Shown: in pieces, positions 35,556-47,045 of the stretch
How positions within the stretch are numbered: the first letter of the stretch is position 1
Layout: each line of letters begins with the position of its first letter
NCBI GenBank assembly: GCA_035610365.1
Contig: CM069435.1
Coordinates: forward strand, 11,955,123-12,019,122
Source of the DNA: Aquatica leii
Taxonomy: Eukaryota > Arthropoda > Insecta > Coleoptera > Lampyridae
DNA: 64,000 nucleotides
Direction of reading: 5' to 3'
Notes under the pieces: model-generated
What the model was told of the DNA's origin: nothing
What the model saw: the letters and a program-made list of their open reading frames with translations, nothing else
Database searches by the model: none
Made by a program: the position numbers and the translations under genes

Positions 35556-37973
35556 ATTTGAATTATGATTTGTGAATTTGAAACTTTGGTGTTTTACGTA
35601 CGATTTTTTAATACGTTAAAGAGAATTAAAATAAACCATTCAAAACCAATACTTAAATTGGTATGTAACAACATTGTTAATATCATAAATAAACTATTTA
35701 TAGAAACGTCTGAGCTAATTAAACAATTTTTTATAAACATATTGTTTAGCGTTAATATTTTTATAAAAATTATATTTAACAATGCATTAAAATATTAGTG
35801 TAAAAAAATTTAATTGCAAAACAATTTGTATTATTGTATTTTCTTAAGCACTCCGGTTTTTAACATACAATTAAATCTCTCTTAGTAATAAAATAGTAAG
35901 CAATTAGATTATCTACAAAACGTAGCAAATGCCTTAGCTTTAATTCAAACAAAGAAAGGATCTAACGAATTAACTGTAATAAAATGTCGACAAAAATGTT
36001 GTACGAATTTGTCTCCTCTAACTACTGTAATAAAAATTAATTTTTATCCAAAATAACTTATACATATTTGCAAAACAACAGTGTATATAAATTACAATCT
36101 ACAATCTAATTCAATTTTCTAAGTTACCAAATCAAAATTTAATTCCAGGCTACTAAACGAAGCAGAGATAAACGGTTCTTGAGATTTAGAGTTCCGATAA
36201 CATCTAAATTGAGACAAGGCTATTTACTTAATATACTATTTTTTAAAATACTTTAGGAGTAGTTTAAAACTTTAATGAAAATTGTAGTTGAGTGTGCTAG
36301 CCACGCGATAACTCAACGTTATTATTATCACCTGAACCTTAATAAAATGAACAATTTTTTAATTAAAATGCTTTTTATATTGGCGAAAGGAATTTAAACG
36401 TGAATGCTATTGTATAATAGAACAATAAGTATTAGATGTGACTTTAATCTACAAAAAAAAATAATGGAAAAGTTCGATTACCAAAATTGCGTAAATTGTT
36501 TTTTGTGTTTATTTGTAATAGTCGTATTTCTAAACTTGAGTTTCAACATAAACGCGAAGTAAATTTAGGGTTTCAACTATTCCGCAAAAAATGCTTTTGT
36601 AGCCCGTTAAACTCGTCTTAGAGTATTGCCCAAGGGTCTTTAAGCAATCTCGGTTTGGTCGTTCGCATAGGCTAGAATACTTATACTGTTGCTTCGAGCT
36701 GTACTTTACTGTATTATCTTAACTTTAAACAAACATACATTTAATTAAAAACATACTTAAAATCATTAAAACGAAAAACATTGTTTTAAATAAACTAAAT
36801 TAATTTAGTTTGACGCAAAACAATTTTTTAATGGTTTAATGAAAGTTTGATAGACAAAATCAATTTTCTTTAGTTGTATTCTTGTCACGCACACATCTTC
36901 AAGTGCCGTTCTAATGTAATGCAATTAGAACGATAGGGGTGGAAGAGCCTGAGTGTAATGAGTCTTAGATTAACCAGCACCTCAAGTTAGACGCTGCAAT
37001 CTCATTCCGTCATATACAAACATTAGCTCACTTCACGTTTAAAACGAAAATTCAAAGAAAAGAAAGAAATTCGATATTGCTCTTCTCGCAAAAGTGGAAA
37101 AGTCTAAAAATTTCAAACGGAAATTGGCTTCATCTAAAAGTACTTATTTGCATTTTAAATAACATAGCTTAAAAATATATAGGATGTGGAAGAAATATAC
37201 ATTATTATTTTTAATTTAAGTTACTTCGAACGTTTTTACAGTGTAGTATGTAATAATATTAGTAGACTTGATTTTTAATACAACAAATTTCTGAATCGTT
37301 GCAAAATTTTAAAACAAAAATGTTTGCATTTTCAATAAATAAAATATTACACGTTAAAAACGTAAATTACAACACAAAAGTTTGTAATTTAAAGTAATTT
37401 TATCATACACAAAAATGTCAGATATTTTTTGCATTTTTTAAAATTGACGATTTAATTACAGGTGAACCACCTGGTTTTATAGAAAAAACTATAGTAAGTA
37501 CATACATGTATGTAATTATATAAAATTTATTTTGATTTATCGAGAACCTAAGCACGTCCAATTACAATTGTCGGCACGTGGTAGATAGCAAATCTACTAA
37601 GTGTCCATGGTAAAGTAGGATTTTTCGCAGTTTTATAATTAATGCGTAATATATTGCTACGTTTATTTATTAGATAATTTCTTAAATCTATTATAAAAAC
37701 CGCAATTTTTTTTCAAAAAATTTATATTGCATAATTTTACGTTTCAAGGTCTCCTGAATCAAAAAAATGTATTTTTGACAAAAAATTTTTGGGTGTCTGT
37801 GTTTAACGATGTACCCACAATAACTCTAGATCTAAAAGTCCTAGTAACTGAAAATTTCAATCAAAAGATTGATCTGATAAAAAAACCGGAAGTCGGTGTA
37901 TTCGTAATATTTAACAGTTTTTCTTATATAATATTCTACGTATGTAAATTATTCGAATTATTTTTACAATTTA
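35556..37973. other. AT-rich region, no gene recognised
   Basis: Very AT-rich. Two short plus frames (35565-35798 and 37727-38011) are rich in Ile, Phe, Asn and Lys, as expected for chance frames in AT-rich DNA. No repeats shared with the rest of the window were recognised, apart from the tandem unit that begins at 37974. Confidence 0.5.
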
Positions 37974-38070
37974 TTATAGAGTTAATTCTTCCTAACAAGT
38001 TATTCAAATAAATTTTTTTTCTAACATTAACAGTTTATTAGATATTTGATTTATAATTTAAACTGAGTTC
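37974..38070 (+). repeat. Tandem unit S, copy 1
   Basis: About 97 bp running from TATAGAGTTAATTCTTCC through CAGTTTATTAGATATTTG to about 38070. The same sequence recurs about 276 bp later as 38250-38270 and, across the piggyBac, 41475-41550. The two copies are roughly 80-85% identical by eye. Confidence 0.7.
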
Positions 38071-38087
38071 CATATATAATCCTAGGT

Positions 38088-38120
38088 TCGAATCCTGTCT
38101 GCGACGATTTTTTTTAGAAA
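38088..38120 (+). other. tRNA T-arm/B-box-like sequence with T run
   Basis: TAGGTTCGAATCCTGTCTGC contains a perfect pol III B box (GGTTCGAATCC) with a short stem, and an eight-T run follows at about 38109. No A box or cloverleaf is visible upstream, so this is at best a 3' tRNA or SINE remnant. Confidence 0.4.
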
Positions 38121-38381
38121 AAAAATTCCATAGCTTGAAGGGAAGGCAAGATACGTTAAAAAATAACAGTGTTTCTTTATATTATTTTGACTTGTTTATA
38201 TAAGGAGTGCTGCATCTTATTTAAATTATATTTGGATGTGCTCACGATATATAGAGATAATTCTTCTTAACACGTTCATGATATTGCCTGATCTGTTGGA
38301 TGTAATTGTACATATATGTAGCAGTAAATATTCTTATATTTGTTTTGAGGTCATTTTGAACTTTTTTCAAAATTTTAAATT

Positions 38382-38457
38382 GTGACCCACCGGTGGGTCA
38401 CGACGTCCCCTAGTAATAAGTTTTACTTACAGCCGTCGTGACCCACCGGTGGGCACG
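38382..38457 (+). promoter_or_regulatory. Subterminal palindromes of piggyBac
   Basis: GTGACCCACCGGTGGGTCAC (38382-38401) is a perfect 20-bp palindrome, and a second copy, GTGACCCACCGGTGGGCAC, lies at 38439-38457. A third (TTACCCACCGGTGGGTCACG, 41441-41460) lies next to the right end. Inferred to be transposase-binding subterminal repeats. Confidence 0.65.
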
Positions 38458-38555
38458 TGCAACATGGTGATATTTTGTAAGATATTGTCTTTTGTTTCAG
38501 ATAAGTTTGTCTTGGAAAACTAAGAATAAGTGACAGAGGCCGGAAAATATTAGCA

Positions 38556-39416
38556 ATGGTAAAAAAAAACAGCGTTTGAAGATCCAGGACCGTCTTCATC
38601 TACTGTCAGTTGAAACAGATCCTTCCTCAAGTTCCTTTCTCAGTTTCGTTACACACTACCATCGCCGAGTGCGTTACCGTCCCTACGGAAATTATCACTA
38701 TCTCAGAAGCCACCTTCAGCTTGTAGATCAAACGTCAATTCTGATTTTAGTTCGGAATCTGAACCGTTTCAGGATTCTGAAGAATCCTACAGACCTTCGG
38801 ATGATGACGCTGCCATTGAAATATCTTCACCTGCAGAAGAAAACCCCGCCGATGATGAAGTCGACTCTTCGAAAGAAGAAGAAAAAGAAGAGAACGAAAC
38901 AGAAACTTCCGATACATGGGGACCTTGTACAGATTTGCCTGTCAACCTACAGTACACTGGACAAAGTGGACTACAAATAAGTACTATGGATTTGTCTGAA
39001 CCCTGCAATATTTATAGACATTTTGTAACTGATGAAATTCTCGACATTATAGTACTGGAAACCAATAAATATGCCGAAGATCATTACTGCTTAACTGGAC
39101 GGATACCAACAGAGCTGAAATTCAGAACTTCATTGCATTTTATTCATTATAGGGATCAATAGGCTACCTCAGATGCGCCTGTATTGGTCCAACAATGACA
39201 TGTACAGCAATGGTTGTATAAAAAGAATAATTACTAGTGACAGATTCGATATGTTGTTGAGGTGCTTGCATTTATGTGACAATAATGACCCCGCTCTCAA
39301 GGATGACAGACTTGCGAAAATAAGAAATATCGTGGAAATCTGTTCCAGCCAATTTCAAGAAGTCCTTGCTCCGGCAGAAGATATTGTCATTGATGAGACG
39401 ATGGTGCCATGGAGAG
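38556..39416 (+). pseudogene. piggyBac transposase, N-terminal half
   Basis: The presumed start ATG at 38556 is followed shortly by a stop. After that, an acidic N-terminal region (NSDFSSESEPFQDSEESYRP, then Glu/Asp-rich) is readable at about 38745-38915. Family blocks follow: LSEPCNIYRHFVTDEILDII, LPQMRLYWSNNDMYSNG (about 39164), ITSDRFDMLLRCLHLCDN and the first catalytic Asp in VIDETMVPWR (about 39388-39415). At least one frameshift occurs near 39160. The frame is then cut by the LTR within the codon after Arg. Confidence 0.9.
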
Positions 39417-40588
39417 TGTTACGTGCAAAGTTTTCATAACGTAATACCCTGTATATTGAATTAAAATTAGATTCCGGTTTTGACGCCCTCTGCCGATCTT
39501 TCTGGTTACTGACATGTTGCGGAATTCATTTTCAAGCTGTCAACTACCTAAGACAGTCTGTCTCGTTTTGAATTGACCTAATCCAAAGATTTAATAGTAC
39601 ATCGACTGTGATGGACAGGAAATTATAAGTTAATTACGAATTTAACGTAATTTATTCGGCACAGGGTAAGATATTTGCATTCGGTTTGTTAGGATTCTTT
39701 TGTAATTTCTTTCTTAATTTGATAGCCATTCCGCCACGCTTTGGCCACATGTTCCGATTTAACTAATTAAGTACAAGGAGGAATGAACATCGATAAATAA
39801 TTGAAGGCCTATTAATTATCCACACCAAAAAGGAATGTTACTTCTTCGACATCAGTCGATTGCGATACTCACTTTTTAATAATTAGAAGAAACAGCATTC
39901 GATATATCGGGTTCTTATACTTAATTTCTTATATTAATAATTTTGTAGACTTCGACTTTCGTGAATCATTGCGTTGACACGACTTACATCCATACTATTC
40001 CAGGCTCACTCACCGGGGAAAACGTTTTCTTCAATCAAGTAGGTACTGGATTGTGGGTAAGTTTATTTAATTATTTTATCGCTGTCAGAAAAGTCACTCA
40101 CGAAACTTTTGTTTATGTTAATTTCCGTAATTACGATCATTGTTGCAATACCATTAAGGTAATTTCATTAATCATTTTGTGTGTATCGCATGCTGTGTAC
40201 AAACGATATTTATTACAAAATTTTCGTCGCTATTCATTTCGATTCGACTTATGTATTCTGTGTTGCCGATACTTCTGGCATCTATGGATTGAGAATTACA
40301 TATACTCTTGTTAATATTCTACGTTACTAAATTAAAGTTTTTATACCTGTTTAATCTTTCTTTTATGGTAACATACCTTTCTCGCTTATTGTGGTTACCC
40401 GAACATCAGAGTAACAAGGATTGCAAACCTAAAACTTCGTTACAAGCTTGGACCGTCTGTCTTGATCGAAGCAGAAGTGTTAATTATAAAAGATCTGGCG
40501 CCCTTAATTATTATTCACTTGAACCTCCCCTATCTCCAACCGTGTGAGTTGGCCGTGCAAGGTTCGTAAGACCTATAAGCTTGTAACA
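39417..40588. repeat. Family A solo LTR (1172 bp) inside piggyBac
   Basis: TGTTAC to GTAACA, matching 22785-23938 throughout. The flanks AGAG (39413-39416) and AAAG (40589-40592) are a 4-bp target duplication with one later change. The host transposase reading (W-R then G-R-L-V-F) resumes exactly at 40593 once one copy of the duplication is discounted, which fixes both ends of the LTR. Confidence 0.82.
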
Positions 40589-40592
40589 AAAG

Positions 40593-41440
40593 GTAGGCTC
40601 GTCTTCCACCAATATCTTTCTGCGAAATCACATAAATATGACGTGAAAATCTATAAAGTATGCACGCCCGAAGGTTATACCTACGATCTAAGAATTTATG
40701 CGGGAAAAAACGATTCTACCCGTACTGACTCACCAAATTCGCCCGGACATACTTATAACATATGTATGGAGTTACTCAGAAACCTGAGAGGTTGCGGAAG
40801 AATTTTATGCATTGATAATTTTTACTCGAGTGTAAAGGTCTCTAAAGACCTTTTGGACTCTAAGACATATGTTTGTGGTACTTTGAGATCCGCAAAAAAA
40901 GGAAATGCTAAGGACGTATGTCAAAAGAAGTTGAAAAAAGGAGACGTTTATGGTCTGCAGAATAGAGACGGAATACGAGTGATCAAATGGCAAGATGAAC
41001 GTTCAGTGCTAATTATCACCTCTGTTCCAAGCCATACTGATACGGTGGTACTAACTGGAAGAAAAAACCGTAAGAGAGATGATGTGTCCAAACCTATTTC
41101 TGTAATAGCATATAATCAAGCTAAAAAGTGTGTTGATATATCTGACCAAATATCCTCCTACAACACCACGCTAAGAAAAAGCGTGAAGTGGTATACGAAG
41201 GTTATTTTTGAGGCACTCCTCGGAACATGTGTCGTCAAAGCGTGGGTAGTTTATAACCATTATAGTAAAAAGAAAAAGATGAACATGCTAGTGTTTAAAA
41301 AAAATAGTACAAAGTTTATTGAGTGAAGGAAATGGAGGAACAGATGTAGTTGGACAAACAAATGTTCAAAGTGCTGATACGGTACAGACAAAGAAAAGAA
41401 ATCGAAGAAAGAGCAGCCACAGAATAAGTAAACTCCAAGT
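40593..41440 (+). pseudogene. piggyBac transposase, C-terminal half
   Basis: GRLVFHQYLSAKSHKYDVK, YTYDLRIYAGKND, the second catalytic Asp in LCIDNFYSSVKV, TLRSAKKGNAK, WQDERSVLIITSV, and the third acidic motif KCVDISDQISSYNT. RKSVKWYTKVIFEALLGTCV follows. The long frame ends at 41324. A +1 shift leads to KKRNRRKSSHRISKLQ (about 41392-41440), a basic region with no clear cysteine-rich domain of the usual type. Catalytic aspartates are present but the gene is interrupted. Confidence 0.92.
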
Positions 41441-41474
41441 TTACCCACCGGTGGGTCACGACGTCATGAACGTG

Positions 41475-41550
41475 TTATCAATTTATTCAAATAAAAAAAT
41501 TTCTAATATTAACAGTTTATCAGATATTTAACTTGTAATTTAAAATGAAT
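41475..41550 (+). repeat. Tandem unit S, copy 2 (right part)
   Basis: Resumes unit S after the piggyBac: TTATTCAAATAAA, then AACAGTTTATCAGATATTTA, as in 38001-38070. Its left part is 38250-38270. Confidence 0.7.
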
Positions 41551-41754
41551 TACGATACGGGTTTTCCGAAGTATCGATATCGATACAATTCAAAAATTTA
41601 TTGGTTTTGCTGCGCAAGCGACATAAGTTTCCAAAAATGTACCATGTGGTACTGCAGCGGCAGAGCACGTAGTTTTATCAATGGGCGCTTAAACAGGCCT
41701 TTACTAGTGCAAACCGTAGCCACGCGGGGAATATTGTTCTTTCCCGGGTACAAT

Positions 41755-44235
41755 TCTATTATTCTACCCAACCTCCATTGTCATCCTTGATAAGGACCAA
41801 GGTACCAACATCAACTGGTTCAAAAGTTTAGACCATTTACCGCGTTGGTATAACGTGTAGAGATATCCGCTACTGCAACGTGTCCAAAAATCTTGGTGTA
41901 ATCTTTGGACTAACTGCCATCGCAATATTCGAGTTATTCTCAAATGTGATAAATCTGTATCCAAAGGCGCTGACAAAGGTTCTAACGTCACGCAATGTCC
42001 GACTGTTAACACGCCTAGGTCGTTCAGATCAAAACTTAAGCTGCAGAGCGGACGTGAATTTAAAACGGTTTCTATTTCTACGGATAATGAGGTGAGAATT
42101 TGCTTACCTATTACTCTTGCTATGTGCGTTTTTACCGATTAAATTTTGCTTTCCCACAACCCACCAAAGTGTGGCGCGGAAGGAGGATTAAAGTGTCATT
42201 CAATGGATTCTGCCTCTGCAGAAAGTCTAAATTGAGAAATCAATTCCTTATTGCCTCCAACGAAATTAGTACCACAATCGCTGAAAATGCGACAGCAGCC
42301 ACCACGACAGGCAATGAATCTACGCAAAGCTGTGACATGTGTCACTACCTAGATCCTTTGACGGATTTAGAGCCACGTCGTCTCAGGATATGAATTGGAA
42401 AGGAGCCACCATAGTCGACACAACACAAGCAAATGATTTAAACTGGCAAAATCTGCCATAGGAAGTTCAAACGAAATAGGTTTAGTTTTAAAACAAGACT
42501 GGAATTACGATAAGCAACGACGAATGACTCTACGAGCCGACACTACCCAAAAATTTTGTTGCGTTAGATTACACCAGCATGCTTGTTTTCTAAATGAAGT
42601 TGTTCTATAACCAAGGTACTTAAACGATGCTTTCCGGGTTATAAAACTGGATGTTTTGTACCAAAGGGCAACGATGCGTTCTCAAGATTCGTACAAATGG
42701 CGACAATTTTGAAAAATTCTTTAAACAGAGTTCTTTCTTACAACAACAATTCAGAATGAAACGCTTGAAGTTGAACTATCCGAACCAAACAAAAAAGTAC
42801 ATGATGCAGTTCATGCTGAGTTAACGATCCAAATCTTTTTTCCCTTGTACGACTAGCATGAATAAATCTAATAGAAAAGGCAATGATGCTCTGCATCTTG
42901 CGCTACAATGAAAAACGACCAAGTAATTCTAAAAGTGCATTGCACACAAGTTGCGTTGTAAACGTGACGTATCTCAATAACCCATTTGCACCTTGCATTG
43001 AAGAATCTAGTTTATCTCGAGGTCAATAATCTTTGGGTTGCAAAAGCCAAATCGGACCCGCCCACCAAAGAAAACAATTAAGCAACTCCTCTGGGAGAAG
43101 ACCCCGCAAAGCTGGATCAGCTGGGTTGTCACACGAACGAACATGACGTCAGCAACTCGGAGGGATGCGTTCTTGAATATGAGAAACTCTATTTGATATT
43201 TGACTACTTTGTCTGCTAGAGGCTCTGCATCCCAGTCTTGTCCTAGAAGGCACAGATGCTGTATTAATCGTTTACCAAAGAAGGTAAGTGGGCATAAAAA
43301 TACCAAAAGATCGTATATGCGAGCGAACCCAGAGAAAATAGATCTTTTGGTACAAAGCGCGCTTACTGGTTTAACCAGGAATGAAAACGAATCGTTTGAT
43401 AGTTGCCACCAAAATCTTTAAAATAGATTAATTGTCTTCCTGAAAAACAACGGAATGGTTCTGACAAAACTTAGACGGCAGCGAAGCTAACAATGAAGGT
43501 GAATTGGCTGATCAGTTGCGCAATTCAAAACAACCTGAATTTAATAGTCTAATCAAGTGTCTTTGCAATTCTAACAATGACTCTAAAGTGTCTGCTCCAC
43601 AAACAAAATCGTCAACGTACAAATTCGAAAGTATGGCTTGAGCAGCGAGTGGAAAGTCTTCCACGCCATCGTGCGCTAATTGCAAGAGGCAAGTAATAGC
43701 TAAAAAAGGCGATGCGTAACCATATGTTACGGTGCTCAATCTAAAAGTTTAGACGGTTTCATCAGTAGAAAACCTCTAAAGGATCAATTGAAATTTCCGA
43801 CGCCAATCTTTCAGAAAAAATTGTCTCAACATTTGATGTACGTTGCAAGTAAACACAAACTTGAACCATCGAAAACAAATTAGCATGACGCTAATGTCAC
43901 TTTGCAGCTTTGGTCCGGCAAGAAGCGTCTGGTTAATGGAGATACGTGGGTTATCCTTAACCGAAGCGTCGAAGACTACACGAATTTTGTGAAGATAATT
44001 TGCTTTGAAAATGCAATGATGCGACACGTAATAACTATGTACACTATCAATATTTAAAGATAAAACTGACAAGTGACCTGCATTCATAATCATGCATGAA
44101 TTCATTATATTTCTCCCTCATAATGGGAATAACGTTCAAGTGTTAATGGACGACTATGTACTATTTTACGCGACTTTACAAACGTCGGTAAAGACTCGGC
44201 GTCTTTGAACCACCCAAACTGTTAGACGAGGACTA
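41755..44235 (-). mobile_element. Pao/BEL-like fossil, internal region only
   Basis: Minus-strand remains of a second, unrelated BEL/Pao lineage. RT lies at about 43.5-44.2 kb (RVVFDASVK; STVTYGYASPFLAI; catalytic NLYVDDFVCGADTLESLL), RNase H/linker remains at about 42.9-43.3 kb and an integrase C-terminal region at about 41.76-42.05 kb (LEPLSAPLDTDLSHLRITR, RWQLVQRLHQDFWTR). No LTRs were found. Many breaks; it is much older than the element at 28.5-35.5 kb. Confidence 0.88.
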
Positions 44236-44515
44236 GTTGTGTTATGTACGCAACAAACATGCAGTCACTACTATTATTTATCAAAAAAAAGCGGCAACTA
44301 CTGTCTAACGTATGTTACATATTTACAGATTAGTTTTCGAAAATAGAATAAAATTTAAAAAAAGGATATTATCTATGCAACTACAATTGGCACGAAACAA
44401 CGTCTTCTTATCCATACTACTATCCGCCAAAGGTGTGTCTTCTTCTCTATGCCTTTGTTCATTTGCCAGATACTAATAATTATAAACTTTAAATACACAT
44501 ATGTGCGACCCATCA
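44236..44515. other. Short region without recognised feature
   Basis: AT-rich. It may include decayed flanks of the Pao fossil. Confidence 0.45.
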
Positions 44516-44519
44516 GGTA

Positions 44520-44945
44520 AGTACACTTTCAGGATCCCGATGGAAGTCAGACCTGTTTCAGGGACTTAGCGACCCCTGCCCTTGCCAGCTCCTGGTCTCT
44601 CCTTACCTCCCATTGCACAAAAGAGCCATGCCCCAACTCAACTTCCATCAATCCACCTTACTATTTTTCCTATACATTCAAATTCCCTCGCCAACACGCT
44701 CGGAAAGCCTGGCGTTGCAATACTAAAACCTCCCAACAAACCACGAAAATGTCGAGGATCTTAACGCAACTACCCCAGGTGAGTAGAACGTATGATTCAG
44801 AATCTCACACTGTAAAAGTAGTCAGCCATCCAAGGATTCCGCTACATATAATGCAAGAACTCTGAGATCTCAAGATAAACTAGATGAACTAAAAGAAGAG
44901 CTAAACCATATAAAATGAAACATCATTAGTACCTGCGAAGCTCGT
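44520..44945 (+). mobile_element. LINE 5' end fragment (5' UTR and endonuclease start)
   Basis: A GC-richer leader (44520-44800, e.g. GACCCCTGCCCTTGCCAG) leads into a short frame at about 44850-44945. It reads YNARTLRSQDKLDELKEELN then NIISTCEARLP, which is the typical N-terminus of an RTE-like LINE endonuclease. A stop (TGA near 44917) stands in place of the family tryptophan. The element is lost after about 44950, so only the extreme 5' end survives. Confidence 0.7.
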
Positions 44946-45184
44946 CTGCCTTAAATATAAACATTAAACATAAACTCCATCCCTATAAACTGAAAAAGGT
45001 GCATACCTTAACAGCTAGAGATGCAACAAGAAGAGTAATTATTTGTAACTGGTTACTATATTTTTGTAACCAACGTTGAGATAACTTCAAATTTATCTTA
45101 TGGTCTGACGAATTTTTTGAATTCAGGTAGGAACGTGCAGGTTGGGATTAGCTAAAAAGGTTTAGGGAGCGTAACCTCTCCATC

Positions 45185-46260
45185 TCGTTGAGGCCCCCTG
45201 AAGCCACTTCTGCAGTAAGAGCTTTTAATAAGCCGCAGCTCATAAAGTTCTCTGAATTCTTATGCCTCAGCACCGTCCAAAAACCACCAAAAACATTTTC
45301 ACAGAAGGGAAAAAAGCAAGTTGGTGCATTGACATGTGCAGAACGAGACCAGCATGTCTCTATCGATGTCTGTGCTAATACTGCTGGAAAGTTCGTTCCG
45401 CCTGCAATGATTATCCCTCAAAAAAACTTTAAACCTGAATATTTTGATGGTGCACCACCCACAGTAGCCACGAAAACCTGGAAGCACTAGAATTTGGTTA
45501 AGCCAATGGAGTCATATTACTGTGTCTACCGCCGCACTGCACGCATAGCATGCAGCCACTAGATGTCTCATTTTTTGGACCACTCGATGCATATTACATC
45601 GGTGAAATAACCACCTGGTAGAACCGTACAGCTTCACCATATTGCCACTATTTTTCGAAGAATATACGGAAGTGTAGCCTCGGTCAGAAACATAACGAGT
45701 GGCTTTGAAAAAAAAATGTATTTGTTAAACACACAAGTGTTTTTCCCTAGCAAAATGGCTAAAAATGTTATTGAGATGGGCAACAAAGGCCGCGAGGAAG
45801 AAAACGATGAAGAACATACTGGATCACCTACTGATTGCAGTCTAATCCTAAAGATGTTGCTGCGCCTTTTTCGTCGACTACAGCACAGCATGCAATAGAT
45901 TCTGCATCGGTCGATTTAATTCAGCGTGATCGCCAAGTCCAGGAGATTTACGGGACAAGCAAAAAACACAAAGAGGAAACTCACTGGCTCTCAGGTTCTG
46001 ACAGGCAATCTTTTCATGAACAAAGCTAAAATCCATGACCAAAATAAATCGGAAGAGCGTTAAAGCTAGAAAGCCGGTGAAGCGTAGTATCCTTCAGGAT
46101 GACTTAAATACCGAACTTGTAGAAGATTTTAGCCAAAACACTGATGATGTAAATGAATGCAATGCTGCATGCCTTTATTGTAACGAATTGTATAGCGAAT
46201 CAAACCCATGAGAGCATTGGGTATGTTGCCAATTCTGTAGGCGAATAATTATTTATATCA
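45185..46260 (+). pseudogene. Second pogo-like transposase relic with zinc-finger tail
   Basis: Different pogo/Tigger-like lineage from 7.6-8.9 kb. It opens PPEATSAVRAFNKPQLIKFS (about 45191) and continues STVQKPPKTFSQKGKKQVGA, CANTAGKFVPPAMIIPQKNF and GAPPTVATKTWKH. The segment with the second catalytic motif appears deleted. A later frame has YCVYRRTARIACSH, then HIATIFRRIYGSVASVRNIT (about 45640-45700) and PLNTQVF-like LLNTQVFFPSKMA. The tail, CLYCNELYSESNP with HWVCCQFC (about 46170-46240), is a PHD-like finger. The N-terminal helix-turn-helix is missing. Dead. Confidence 0.82.
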
Positions 46261-46689
46261 ACTTAGATTGACGTGTGCCAACTTACCCGTACACACATGA
46301 TTGGTGTTTTATTGCTTTATTTCATCTATTACGTTTCCCATAGGGTTTAGTTTTATTTTTGTGTTCTGTAAATAAATGTTTTAAATGTGTAAGCTGAGAT
46401 TTATTTTTTTATCACGTTTGAATTTTCCAATATTTGCCTCAAAACAAAAAGTATGTGATCTTAAGCACAATTCATCTGTAATTCATTTGTAGCATATTTT
46501 TAATCTGTCTTAAAACTTTTTGATTCCAGCACCAACACTTCTACGTACCTAAAACTTACTGGTTTTCCGTTGATGTGTTGTTTCCTACCATGTAGGCCGC
46601 ATTGAGGTATTTTGGCTTCGCTTTAATTCACGACACTTTGATTTTCGTCTTCTTGAAATTTAACTTAATAAAGTAAAGTCATTCCTTCG
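46261..46689. other. AT-rich spacer, nothing recognised
   Basis: Presumably the 3' end of the pogo-like relic and flank. No terminal repeat identified. Confidence 0.45.
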
Positions 46690-47043
46690 TTAAATGTAAA
46701 AGTTAGATTGATTAGGGCACGTAGATGTACGACGTGTTGTCCCGACAAAGGGCGTAACTTATATTTGGCTTGTGATATCAACCCATGTAATATTGTTTGC
46801 AACGTTTACATAACTATACTTATATACTATTTTTTTCAACTACTTCTGTGATACAATAAATATATATTCTGTGTTATTACTTTTGTCGTGTTATTTGTTC
46901 TTTTCCAGCTACGGGTAGAGTTAGACGATATCTTCCTAATCCTTTTGAGCTTTAATCTATAATTTAGCATCACAAAGCCTGCGGGGAGACTGTGTTAGCC
47001 GTTGCCTCTTTTTTTTTGTTGTTACAAGAAAACCAGCGTAACA
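46690..47043 (+). repeat. Family B LTR-like repeat, copy 3 (partial)
   Basis: Shares GACGTGTTG (about 46731), the TGTGATA-AATAAATATAT block (about 46850), CAGCTACGGGTAGAGTTAGACG (about 46908) and the end CGTAACA (47043) with the other B copies. Lacks the left two thirds. Confidence 0.65.
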
Positions 47044-47045
47044 AT

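Larger units (their letters stand above)
38271..41474 (+). mobile_element. piggyBac transposon, split by a solo LTR
   Basis: Inverted ends CACGTTCATGA (38271-38281) and TCATGAACGTG (41464-41474) sit at TTAA on the left (38267-38270) and TTAT on the right, a decayed TTAA. It holds a piggyBac transposase in two parts around a family A LTR (39417-40588). Without the LTR it is about 2.03 kb, normal for the family. A 14-bp palindrome ACCCACCGGTGGGT occurs near both ends. It inserted into unit S of a local tandem duplication. Confidence 0.9.

Noticed and set aside
35565-37999. Several 60-95 residue frames
   Set aside because: Ile/Phe/Asn/Lys-rich chance frames in AT-rich DNA, with no motif or start context.
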